Assembly (NCBI RefSeq): GCF_000971115.1
Contig: NZ_BBLV01000002.1
Location: 1-64,000 of the forward strand
DNA from: Demequina gelatinilytica
Lineage (GTDB): Bacteria; Actinomycetota; Actinomycetes; Actinomycetales; Demequinaceae
DNA: 64,000 nucleotides
Direction of reading: 5' to 3'
Shown: positions 26,617 to 34,989 of the stretch, piece after piece
Position numbering within the stretch: position 1 is the stretch's first letter
Layout of the letters: each line of letters opens with the position of its first letter
Notes under the pieces: model-generated
The model's input: only the letters and a program-made list of their open reading frames with translations
Told to the model about the DNA's origin: nothing
Database searches by the model: none
Position numbers and translations under genes: made by a program

Positions 26617-28287
26617 TCAGACGGTCGCGGGAACCGGGGACGGGAAGTGGACGCCGCCGACGACGGTGCCCAGGACGGCGATGTCGCGCAGCTCCTTGGC
26701 CTCGGCCACCTCGAACGGGTCGCGGTCGAGCACCGCGAAGTCCGCGTACTTGCCGGGGACGATCGAGCCGATGAGGTGGTCGAGCTTGAGGACGTAGGCC
26801 GGGCCGATGGTGATGGCCTCGAGCGCCTCCTTGACGGAGATCCGCTCCGCGTCGCCCCACGAGCGACCCGTGGGGGTGCGGCGCTCCGCCGCGTAGGAGG
26901 CGGTGGCCAACGGGTCGAGCGGCGTGACCGGGGTGTCGCAGTGCAGCGCGATCGTCACGCCGGCGTCGAGCGCGGTGCGGGCCGCGTTCATGCGCTGAAC
27001 GCGGTCCTGGCCGACCGTGAGGTCGATGTGCTGGTCTCCCCAGTACCAGATGTGGTTGGAGAAGATGTTGGCGCACATGCCCAGCTCGGCCATGCGCCTG
27101 TACTGCGCACGGGTGGTCAGCTGGGAGTGGGTGACGGTGTGGCGGTGGTTCCACCGGGGCGCCTCCGCGAGCACCTCCTCGACCGCGTCGCAGAAGACCT
27201 CGGTCGCCTCGTCGCCGTTGCAGTGCACGTGGATGTTGAGGCCGGCCTTGTGGAACGCGCTCACCTGCGCGCGGAAGGTCTCGGCGTCGGTGTTCCAGAT
27301 GCCGTCGTCGTGGCCGCACACGTAGCCCGGGTCCTGAAGCTTGGCGGTGTGCTGCTGGATCGAGCCGTCGAGCATCAGCTTCACCGTGCCGAGGTGGAGC
27401 TTGGCGTTGCCCTTGTCCTGGATCGACTTCACGAGCCCGGCCATCTGCTGCGCCTCCTCCGCCGACGTGGTCATGCCGCCGAAGGTCGCGGGGACCAGGC
27501 GGAGGGAGAAGTCCTCGCGCGAGGTGACCTCGGTCAGCAGGCCGAGACCGCCGGGACGGACCGCGTCGAAGCTCGCGAGGTCCGTCGCGGTGGTGCACCC
27601 GTGGTTGCGGGCGTCCGCGGCGAAGTCGTACATGCCCTTCTCGCTGGTCATGCCCTTGCTGAGGTCCATGCCGAGCGCCGCCATCACCGGCATCATCGCG
27701 CCCAGCTCCTGGAGCTCGCCCGTGGGGAGGCCGTCCTCGCCCTTGATGACACCCTCGATGTCGGTGTCGGCGCCGTAGCCGGCCTTCTCCAGCAGCACCG
27801 AGTTGGCGGTCGCAACATGGCCGCTCGCGTGGATGACGTAGATCCCCCGGGTCGAGCTCACCGAGTCCAGAGCGTGGCGGTCGAGCGTCTCGCCCGGGTG
27901 GAAGAGCATGTCCAGGCCGCGCGCGTTGAGGATCTCCCCCTCGGGCAGCTCGGCGTCCCACGCCTTGAGCGCGTCGAGCACGCCCTGCCAGGACTGCGCA
28001 CCGGGCAGCGGCGTACCGTCGGGCATGGTGCGCGGGAAGTAGCCCAGGAAGAACGGGCTCTCCATATGCCCACCCATGTGGGAGTGCGCCTCGACGAAAC
28101 CGGGTGCGAGCACCTGGTCCGCGTAGCGGTCGTCAACCTCGGCGCCGGGGTACGCGGTGAGCAGCTGCTCCACGTCGCTCACGGCGAGGATCCTGTCGCC
28201 GCGGACGGCGACCGCGGTGCCGGTGGGCACCGCATCGTCCAGCGTGCGGACCAGCTTCGCGGTGAGGATGGTGACGGTCTCGGTCAT
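26617..28287 (-). CDS. Amidohydrolase family protein (YtcJ-like)
   Basis: A 556-residue metal-dependent hydrolase of the amidohydrolase superfamily. The metal motif is VEAHSHMGGH near residue 66, with further ligands in the HVHCNGD segment, the SHNHI... region and LHCDTPVTPLDP; the composite beta-sandwich ends with IGSIVPGKYADFAVLDRDP. Its layout fits YtcJ-type enzymes, which act on cyclic or linear amides, but the substrate is unknown. It lies between oppF (15 bases upstream) and the aminotransferase, which points to breakdown of the compound imported by the ABC system. No signal peptide, so it acts in the cytosol. Confidence 0.9.
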   Translation of the reverse strand: MTETVTILTAKLVRTLDDAVPTGTAVAVRGDRILAVSDVEQLLTAYPGAEVDDRYADQVLAPGFVEAHSHMGGHMESPFFLGYFPRTMPDGTPLPGAQSWQGVLDALKAWDAELPEGEILNARGLDMLFHPGETLDRHALDSVSSTRGIYVIHASGHVATANSVLLEKAGYGADTDIEGVIKGEDGLPTGELQELGAMMPVMAALGMDLSKGMTSEKGMYDFAADARNHGCTTATDLASFDAVRPGGLGLLTEVTSREDFSLRLVPATFGGMTTSAEEAQQMAGLVKSIQDKGNAKLHLGTVKLMLDGSIQQHTAKLQDPGYVCGHDDGIWNTDAETFRAQVSAFHKAGLNIHVHCNGDEATEVFCDAVEEVLAEAPRWNHRHTVTHSQLTTRAQYRRMAELGMCANIFSNHIWYWGDQHIDLTVGQDRVQRMNAARTALDAGVTIALHCDTPVTPLDPLATASYAAERRTPTGRSWGDAERISVKEALEAITIGPAYVLKLDHLIGSIVPGKYADFAVLDRDPFEVAEAKELRDIAVLGTVVGGVHFPSPVPATV

Positions 28288-28302
28288 GGTGACGCTCCTT
28301 CT

Positions 28303-29357
<1,055 letters not shown>

Positions 29358-29361
<4 letters not shown>

Positions 29362-30365
29362 GCCTTCACCTCCGAGAGTGCGGTGAGATCGAGCTCGACG
29401 CTGCGCCAGCAGCGGGCCGTGTGCGCGGGCTCCACCTCGACCAGCGCCTGGGGCGACGCGCAGGCCTCGACCGCGAACGCGCATCGTGCGGCGAAGCGGC
29501 ATCCCGAGGTCTCGCGGTCCGCGTCGCGGACGCCGCCGGGGATCATCGGCAGGTCCTCGCGTGCGGCGGTGCTGGTGGTCGGGATCGAGGCGACGAGCGC
29601 CGCGGTGTAGGGGTGCGAGGGGTTCGCGAGGACCTCCGTCGGGACGCCCTCCTCGACGATCTCGCCGGCGTACATCACGACCACGCGGTCGCAGGTCTGC
29701 GCGATGACGCCCAGGTCGTGGCTGATGAGCAGCACGCCTGCGCCGGTCTCGCGCCGCATGCGGTCGATCAGGTCGAGGATCTGCGCCTGGACGGTGACGT
29801 CGAGCGCCGTCGTGGGCTCATCCGCGACCAGGAGCTGCGGGTTGGCGGCCATCGCCATCGCGATGACGATGCGCTGGCGCATGCCGCCGGACATCTGGTG
29901 GGGGAACTGCTTGGCGCGCAGCTCGGGCTCCGGTACCTGCACCAGCCGCAGCAGGTCGAGCGCGCGGGCGTGGGCCGCCTTCTTGTCGGCGAGGCCGTGG
30001 ACCAGCAGCACCTCGGCGATCTGCGCGCCCACCCTCATGCACGGGTTGAGCGCGGACATGGGCTCCTGGAACACCATCGACGCGACGCGGCCGCGGACCT
30101 GGTTCCAGTCGGACTCGTCGGCGCCGAGCATCCCGTGCTCACCCACGTCGAGCCGGTCGGCGTCGACTCGGGCGCTCGCGGGAAGCAGGCCCAGCACGGC
30201 GAAGCCGATGCTCGACTTCCCGCAGCCCGACTCGCCGATCACGCCCAGGATCTCGCCGGGGCCGACGCGCAGGTCGACGCCCGAGACGACCGGGGTGCCG
30301 CCGCCGTAGCTGATGGTGAGGTCCTCGACGGCGAGCGCGTCGGTGGTGGCGATCGTCGCGGTCAT
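29358..30365 (-). CDS. Oligopeptide/dipeptide ABC transporter ATP-binding protein (OppD/DppD type)
   Basis: A 335-residue ATPase with Walker A GESGCGKSS, Q-loop MVFQEPMSALNP, signature MSGGMRQRIVIAMA and Walker B LLVADEPTTALDVT, and an oligo_HPY tail (HPYTAALVASIPTT) with a Cys motif CRFAARCAFAVEAC. GAGGAGG lies upstream of the ATG. It is separated from the substrate-binding protein gene by 82 bases containing a strong hairpin (30409-30438), so its expression is probably lower than that of the binding protein. Confidence 0.94.
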
Positions 30366-30408
30366 GGCGTCCTCCTCGTTCGTGAAGCGGGTGGGTGGGG
30401 TGCGGGTC

Positions 30409-30438
30409 CCCGGCGGGCGGTGTGCGCCGCCCGCCGGG
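30409..30438. promoter_or_regulatory. Intra-operon hairpin between binding-protein and ATPase genes
   Basis: A perfect 12-bp G/C stem (CCCGGCGGGCGG, 30409-30420, with 30427-30438) and a 6-base loop, 9 bases past the stop of the substrate-binding protein. Position and strength suggest partial termination or 3'-end stabilisation that raises the ratio of binding protein to ATPases. Confidence 0.65.
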
Positions 30439-30447
30439 CACCGCGCG

Positions 30448-32028
30448 TCAGGAGGTCTTCGCCGTGGCGGCGAGGCCCTCGCGGTAGGTGTACGGGTCGA
30501 CCTCGTAGCCGGTGACCGTGTCGCCCCAGACCTCGTAGCGCTGCGGGCCGGTGTACGCCACGAGCACGTTGACGTTCTCCGCGACGGCGGTCTCGAGCTG
30601 CGCGAGGATCTCGGCACGCTCGGCCTCGTCGAACGTGGAGCGCAGCTGCATGTAGAGCGCGACCTCAGGCGACTCGGCGGTGACCGTGGTGGCCATGGGC
30701 AGCCCCGGGGTCAGGACGGTCGAGAAGTACGAGGCGGGGTCCGGCTGGTAGACGCCGGGCACCAGGAGCAGGTCGGTCCACGTGCCGCCGATGTAGGACT
30801 GCAGGACCTCGGTCCACGGCTTGCCGACGAGCTCGAGGGTGATGCCCGCCTCGGCGAGCTGCTGCTGGAGCACCTCGACCATCGGCACGTCGAGCGCGAA
30901 GGCCGCATCCGACGCGTAGGTGAGCTGGATGGTCGGGCTGGTCTCGCCCGCCTCCGCGAGGAGCGCCTTCGCGCCGTCGACGTCGTGCGTGTAGTTGGGC
31001 GTCGACTCGTCGGGCTCGATGCCCCACGGGTCGCCGGCCGGCACCACGAGGCTCGGCTCGGCGAGTCCGCCCATCGCGAAGTCGATGAGGGCCTGACGGT
31101 CCATGGCCTTCGAGACGGCCTGGCGCACCTTGACGTCCGCGAGCGGACCGTCGGTGGCGTTGATGTACATGGTGAGCGAGCGGGTCGCGGCGTTCTGACC
31201 GACCGTGTAGCCCTCCTCCTCGAGCGAGGACACCTGGGTCGGGTCGCGGAACCATGCCATGTCCGTGCCGGAGCCCTGGCGGAGCTGCGCGGCGCGGGCG
31301 TTCTCGTCGCCGATGAAGTCGAACTCGAGGGTGTCGACCGACGGCGCCTCGCCCCAGTAGGACTCGTTGGCGGTGAAGGTCATGGAGACCTGGTCGGTCC
31401 ACGTGTCGAGCACGAACGGCCCGGTACCCATGGCGGTCTGCTGGCGCTCCTCCTCCGTGGCGGCCTCGTACCAGGCCTTGCTCACGATCGCGGAGCCGCG
31501 GTAGGCCAGCACGTTGATGAGGGTCGCATCGGGCGCGACGGTGGTGATCTGCACGGTCGAGTCGTCGAGCGCGGTGACCTCGCCCAGCGTCGCGAAGTTG
31601 GCCGCGCCGGCCGCGGAGGCCCGCATCGACTCGATCGAGAAGATCACGTCCTCGACCGTGAGCGGGCTGCCGTCGGAGAACGTGACGCCGTCGCGGAGCG
31701 TGAACGTGTAGGTGAGGTCGTCGACCTGCTCCCACGACTCGGCGAGCCACGGGATGATCGTGCCGTCCGCATCCTTGGCGAGCAGGGGCTCGTAGATCTG
31801 GACGGTCGCGTTCATGTTCGCGAAGGCGCTCGCGAGGTAGGGGTCGAGCCCGCCGGTGATGGGCTGCACGTCGCTCGCGTAGACGAGGCTGCCGCCGTCG
31901 ACGGCGGCGAGCGGCGCGGCCGACTCGCTCGAACCTGCCTCCTCGCCAGAGCTCGCGCACGCGGCGAGCGAGAGGCCGAGCAGGGCGACGGCGGCCGCTG
32001 CTCCGATTCCTCGGGTGATGGTGCTCAT
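30448..32028 (-). CDS. ABC transporter substrate-binding lipoprotein (SBP family 5)
   Basis: A 526-residue extracytoplasmic binding protein of the Opp/Dpp/nickel class. It has a lipoprotein signal with lipobox LSLAAC (Cys24), a Ser/Glu spacer, and the family 5 pattern IYEPLLAKDADGTIIPWLAESWEQVDDLTYTFTLRDGV (shown as overlapping short motifs: PLLAKDADG, WLAESWEQ, TYTFTLRDGVTFSDG) and VRQAVSKAMDRQALID. Length is typical. AAGGAGGAG precedes the ATG. It is the third gene of the operon, after both permeases. Ligand unknown; the downstream amidohydrolase and aminotransferase suggest an amide- or amino-containing small molecule or peptide. Confidence 0.94.
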   Translation of the reverse strand: MSTITRGIGAAAAVALLGLSLAACASSGEEAGSSESAAPLAAVDGGSLVYASDVQPITGGLDPYLASAFANMNATVQIYEPLLAKDADGTIIPWLAESWEQVDDLTYTFTLRDGVTFSDGSPLTVEDVIFSIESMRASAAGAANFATLGEVTALDDSTVQITTVAPDATLINVLAYRGSAIVSKAWYEAATEEERQQTAMGTGPFVLDTWTDQVSMTFTANESYWGEAPSVDTLEFDFIGDENARAAQLRQGSGTDMAWFRDPTQVSSLEEEGYTVGQNAATRSLTMYINATDGPLADVKVRQAVSKAMDRQALIDFAMGGLAEPSLVVPAGDPWGIEPDESTPNYTHDVDGAKALLAEAGETSPTIQLTYASDAAFALDVPMVEVLQQQLAEAGITLELVGKPWTEVLQSYIGGTWTDLLLVPGVYQPDPASYFSTVLTPGLPMATTVTAESPEVALYMQLRSTFDEAERAEILAQLETAVAENVNVLVAYTGPQRYEVWGDTVTGYEVDPYTYREGLAATAKTS

Positions 32029-32056
32029 GATCCGGGTCTCCTCCTTGATGCAGTTC

Positions 32057-32998
32057 TCAGGCACCGACGTAGTCGTGGTGGACTGGTGGGGCGGGTGTCG
32101 CGTCCTCCGGCCGTGTCGGCGCGGTGGCCTGGGTCGGACCGCCGGGCAGCTTCTTGCGGCGGCGGCCACGGGTGGGCACGGCGAGGTTGCCGGCCTTGGG
32201 AGAGAGGGCCATCTGGACGCCGTCGGCCAGGAGGTTCCACCCCACGGTGAGGAGCGTGATGAGGATCACGGGGAGCACGATGAGCAGCGGGTCGTCGTTC
32301 ATGAAGCGCATCGACTCCTGGATCATGCGGCCGGCGCTCGCATCGGGCGCCTGGACCCCCTGACCCAGGAAGCTGAGGCTCGACTCGATGAGCACCGCGA
32401 GCGACGCGGTCGAGGCGAAGTTCACGAGCATCGGCGTGGTCGCGTTGGGCAGCAGGTGGCTGACCGCGATCCACGGCTTGCGCACGCCCGCGATCTCGGC
32501 CGCGACCACGAAGTCGCGATCGCGCAGCACCAGGATGGGCGAGCGCATGATGCGGGCGAAGCCGGGCGCCCCGATGATCGCCATCGCGATGAGGAGCGGC
32601 ACGAACCCGGGCCCGATGATGACGCGGATCACCAGGGCGAACAGGATCGCGGGGATGGCCATGATGATCTCGGTGCCGCGCATGAGCAGGTTGTCGAGCC
32701 GCCCTCCCGCATAGCCGGCGAGGAGGCCGACCGCCGTGCCGAGCACCATCGAGATGATGCTCGAGATGAAGGAGATCGCGAGCGCGTACCGTGCGGCGAT
32801 CGCGAGGCGCACGAAGTTGTCGCGACCCAGGTGATCGGTGCCCAGCCAGTGCTCGGCGGACGGCCCCTCGAGGCGCATGCCGACGGTGAGGTTCGGGTCC
32901 CACTGGGAGACCAGCGGGACGATGAGCCCGTAGAGGGCCAAGGCCGCCAGGACGGCGATGCCGGCGACCAGCGCGGCGTTCTTCTTGAGCTTGATCAC
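32057..32998 (-). CDS. ABC transporter permease (OppC/DppC type)
   Basis: A 313-residue permease with one N-terminal helix, the conserved periplasmic stretch HWLGTDHLGRDNFVRL, five further helices and the EAA-type cytoplasmic loop around VAAEIAGVRKPWIAVSHLLPN that contacts the ATPases. The end has a long basic and Pro-rich tail unlike most OppC proteins. GTG start overlaps the oppB stop (GTGA, 32995-32998), so the two permeases are coupled in translation. Confidence 0.93.
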   Translation of the reverse strand: MIKLKKNAALVAGIAVLAALALYGLIVPLVSQWDPNLTVGMRLEGPSAEHWLGTDHLGRDNFVRLAIAARYALAISFISSIISMVLGTAVGLLAGYAGGRLDNLLMRGTEIIMAIPAILFALVIRVIIGPGFVPLLIAMAIIGAPGFARIMRSPILVLRDRDFVVAAEIAGVRKPWIAVSHLLPNATTPMLVNFASTASLAVLIESSLSFLGQGVQAPDASAGRMIQESMRFMNDDPLLIVLPVILITLLTVGWNLLADGVQMALSPKAGNLAVPTRGRRRKKLPGGPTQATAPTRPEDATPAPPVHHDYVGA

Positions 32999-33939
32999 GA
33001 GGCACGCACCCGGGGGTCGATCACGGGGTAGAGCAGGTCCACCACGAGGTTGATGAGGACGAAGCACGCGCCGAGCACGAGCACGCATGCCTGGATGGTC
33101 GGGTAGTCCGAGCTGTTGATCGCCTCGATGAGCATCGAGCCCATGCCGGGGATCGCGAACACGTTCTCGATCACGACCGTGCCGCCGATGAGCGCGGCGA
33201 GCTGGATGCCGACCACGGTGGTGACGGGGATGAGCGCGTTGCGGAGCGCGTGGCCGCGGACGATGCGCCCGGTGGGCACACCCTTCGAGCGGGCGGTGCG
33301 GATGTAGTCCTGCGAGAGCGTGTCCAGGACGGTGCCGCGCGAGTAGCGCGAGATCACCGCGGACATCGCGAGCGACAGGATCAGCGCGGGTGCCAGCAGC
33401 GACAGGATCGATCCGAGGGGGCTCACCTCCCACGGCGTGAAGCCGATGAGCGGGAGCTTGAGCGTGAGCGCGTTGAGCATGATCACCACCGCACCGATCG
33501 CGAAGGCCGGCACGGAGAGCGAGACGAACGAGCCGCCGCGGATGAGCGCGTCGAGCGGCGTGCCCTGCCGCACCGCGGAGACGACCCCGCTGGGCAGGCC
33601 GATGAGGAGGCCGACGATCACGGCGATGATCGCGAGCTGGAGCGACACCGGGAAGCGGTCGCCGAGCATCGTCCCGATCTCCTGGGACTTGGTGAGCGAG
33701 GAGCCGAAGTCGCCCGTGAGGACGCCGCCCGCCCACTCGAGGTACTGGGTGTACCAGGGGGCGTCGAGGCCGAGCTCGGCCCGGATCTCCGCGAGCTGGT
33801 TAGGGTCGGGGTTCTCGATGTTCAGGTACTGCAGCGCGGGGTCGCCGGGCATCATCCGCACCATCCCGAAGGACAGCAGGGAGAGCGCGAAGAGCACGAG
33901 AAGCGCGGATCCGAGCCTCTTGGCCAGATACTTCGCCAC
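32995..33939 (-). CDS. ABC transporter permease (OppB/DppB type)
   Basis: First gene of the operon: a 314-residue permease with the family N-terminus (LAKRLGSALLVLFALSLLSF), MMPGDPA, six helices and the EAA loop around YIRTARSKGVPTGRIVRGHALRNAL. I use the GTG of VAKYLAKRLG because AGGAGG lies five bases upstream; a GTG two codons earlier abuts that site and is unlikely, and the ATG at 34059 would add 40 unlikely residues. The 205-base upstream gap carries palindromic elements (34055-34068). Confidence 0.93.
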   Translation of the reverse strand: MAKYLAKRLGSALLVLFALSLLSFGMVRMMPGDPALQYLNIENPDPNQLAEIRAELGLDAPWYTQYLEWAGGVLTGDFGSSLTKSQEIGTMLGDRFPVSLQLAIIAVIVGLLIGLPSGVVSAVRQGTPLDALIRGGSFVSLSVPAFAIGAVVIMLNALTLKLPLIGFTPWEVSPLGSILSLLAPALILSLAMSAVISRYSRGTVLDTLSQDYIRTARSKGVPTGRIVRGHALRNALIPVTTVVGIQLAALIGGTVVIENVFAIPGMGSMLIEAINSSDYPTIQACVLVLGACFVLINLVVDLLYPVIDPRVRAS

Positions 33940-34054
33940 GGTCACCTCCTCGGTTCGTTGTCGACTTCTGTGACGACATCGATCCTTCTGGGAGGGCGGC
34001 TCCGGGATAAGCACCACGGGCAGGGGGAACGTCCGGGCCACCGTTAACCGGCAC

Positions 34055-34068
34055 GACACGTGCGTGTC
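34055..34068. promoter_or_regulatory. Palindrome upstream of the ABC importer operon
   Basis: GACACG-TG-CGTGTC, perfect 6-bp arms, 116-129 bases before the oppB GTG. Related half-sites (GTGTCACG at 34072, GATGTCACAC at 34106) lie nearby. This suggests a regulator binding region, possibly for the MocR protein at 23483-25057, though that link is speculative. Confidence 0.35.
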
Positions 34069-34144
34069 TCGCGTGTCACGCGGACGGTGCCAGCGGTAAC
34101 ACGGATGTCACACGGTGCCGCGTATCGCGCGGGCGAGGCGCGTC

Positions 34145-34957
34145 TCAGCCGAGCGAGACAGGCAGCCGCGGGTCGTCGTCCGGGAGGGCATCGGCGGTCG
34201 CCGTGACCTCCATCCCGACCAGCTCGACCGGCTCGCCGATGGTCGTGAGGAAGGCGGTGTCCGCGGCATCCCGGCCGGTCGCGATGCGGACCAGCGTCGG
34301 GCGCGGTGCCAGGGTGGTCGCGTCGACCACCAGCCAGCGCCCGTCGACGAGCGCCTCCGCCACCGCGTGGAAGTCCATGGGCTCCAGCCCGGGCGCGTAA
34401 ACCGCGACCACGCGTGCGGGCACGTCGAGCGCGCGCAGGAGCGCGACCACGAGGTGTGCGAAGTCGCGGCAGACGCCGCGCCGGGACAGCAGGGTGGCGG
34501 CAGCGCCGCCGGTGGGATCGGTCGAGCTGCCGTCGTAGGCGAGATGGGTGCCGACCCAGCTCGAGACCCCGGCCAGGAGGTCGACGCCGTCGAGGCCGGC
34601 GAACTCCGCGACGGCCACGGGCCCGAGCGTGTCCGACTCGCAGTAGCGGCTGGGCCGCAGGTAGCGGATCGGGTCGAGCGCGTCGACGGGGGCGGTCTCG
34701 CCGCGGCCGTCCACGCGGGCCGAGTACCTGACCTCGACGCGGCCCGCGGTCGCGTCGACCGCATGGAGCCTGGTGCCGTGCTGGTCGGCGAGCTCCGTGA
34801 CGTCGAGCCGCACGCCGTCCTGCGTCACGGAGAGGGTCTCCGTCGTCGCCTGGTCGCCGGCCACGGCGATGGCGAGCACCAGGCGCGCGGGCCCGGCGGC
34901 ATCGAGGGTCAGGGAGGCGGTCACGTCGCGTCGCACCGCTGCATCGTCGCATGCCAC
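34145..34957 (-). CDS. Transglutaminase-like (cysteine protease-fold) protein
   Basis: A cytoplasmic protein of about 270 residues with an N-terminal beta-rich region like those in bacterial transglutaminase-like proteins and a core domain holding the Cys-His-Asp triad: SRRGVCRDFAHLVVALLRAL (Cys), MDFHAVAEALV (His) and WLVVDAT (Asp). Such proteins are often proteases or amidases rather than cross-linking enzymes. Start is uncertain: GTG 34957 is used, GTG 34936 is possible, and neither has a good ribosome-binding site. The upstream PIF1 gene ends 32 bases away on the same strand. Confidence 0.85.
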   Translation of the reverse strand: MACDDAAVRRDVTASLTLDAAGPARLVLAIAVAGDQATTETLSVTQDGVRLDVTELADQHGTRLHAVDATAGRVEVRYSARVDGRGETAPVDALDPIRYLRPSRYCESDTLGPVAVAEFAGLDGVDLLAGVSSWVGTHLAYDGSSTDPTGGAAATLLSRRGVCRDFAHLVVALLRALDVPARVVAVYAPGLEPMDFHAVAEALVDGRWLVVDATTLAPRPTLVRIATGRDAADTAFLTTIGEPVELVGMEVTATADALPDDDPRLPVSLG

Positions 34958-34989
34958 CGAGCCGGGGACCAGGCCCCTCGTGTCTCGGG

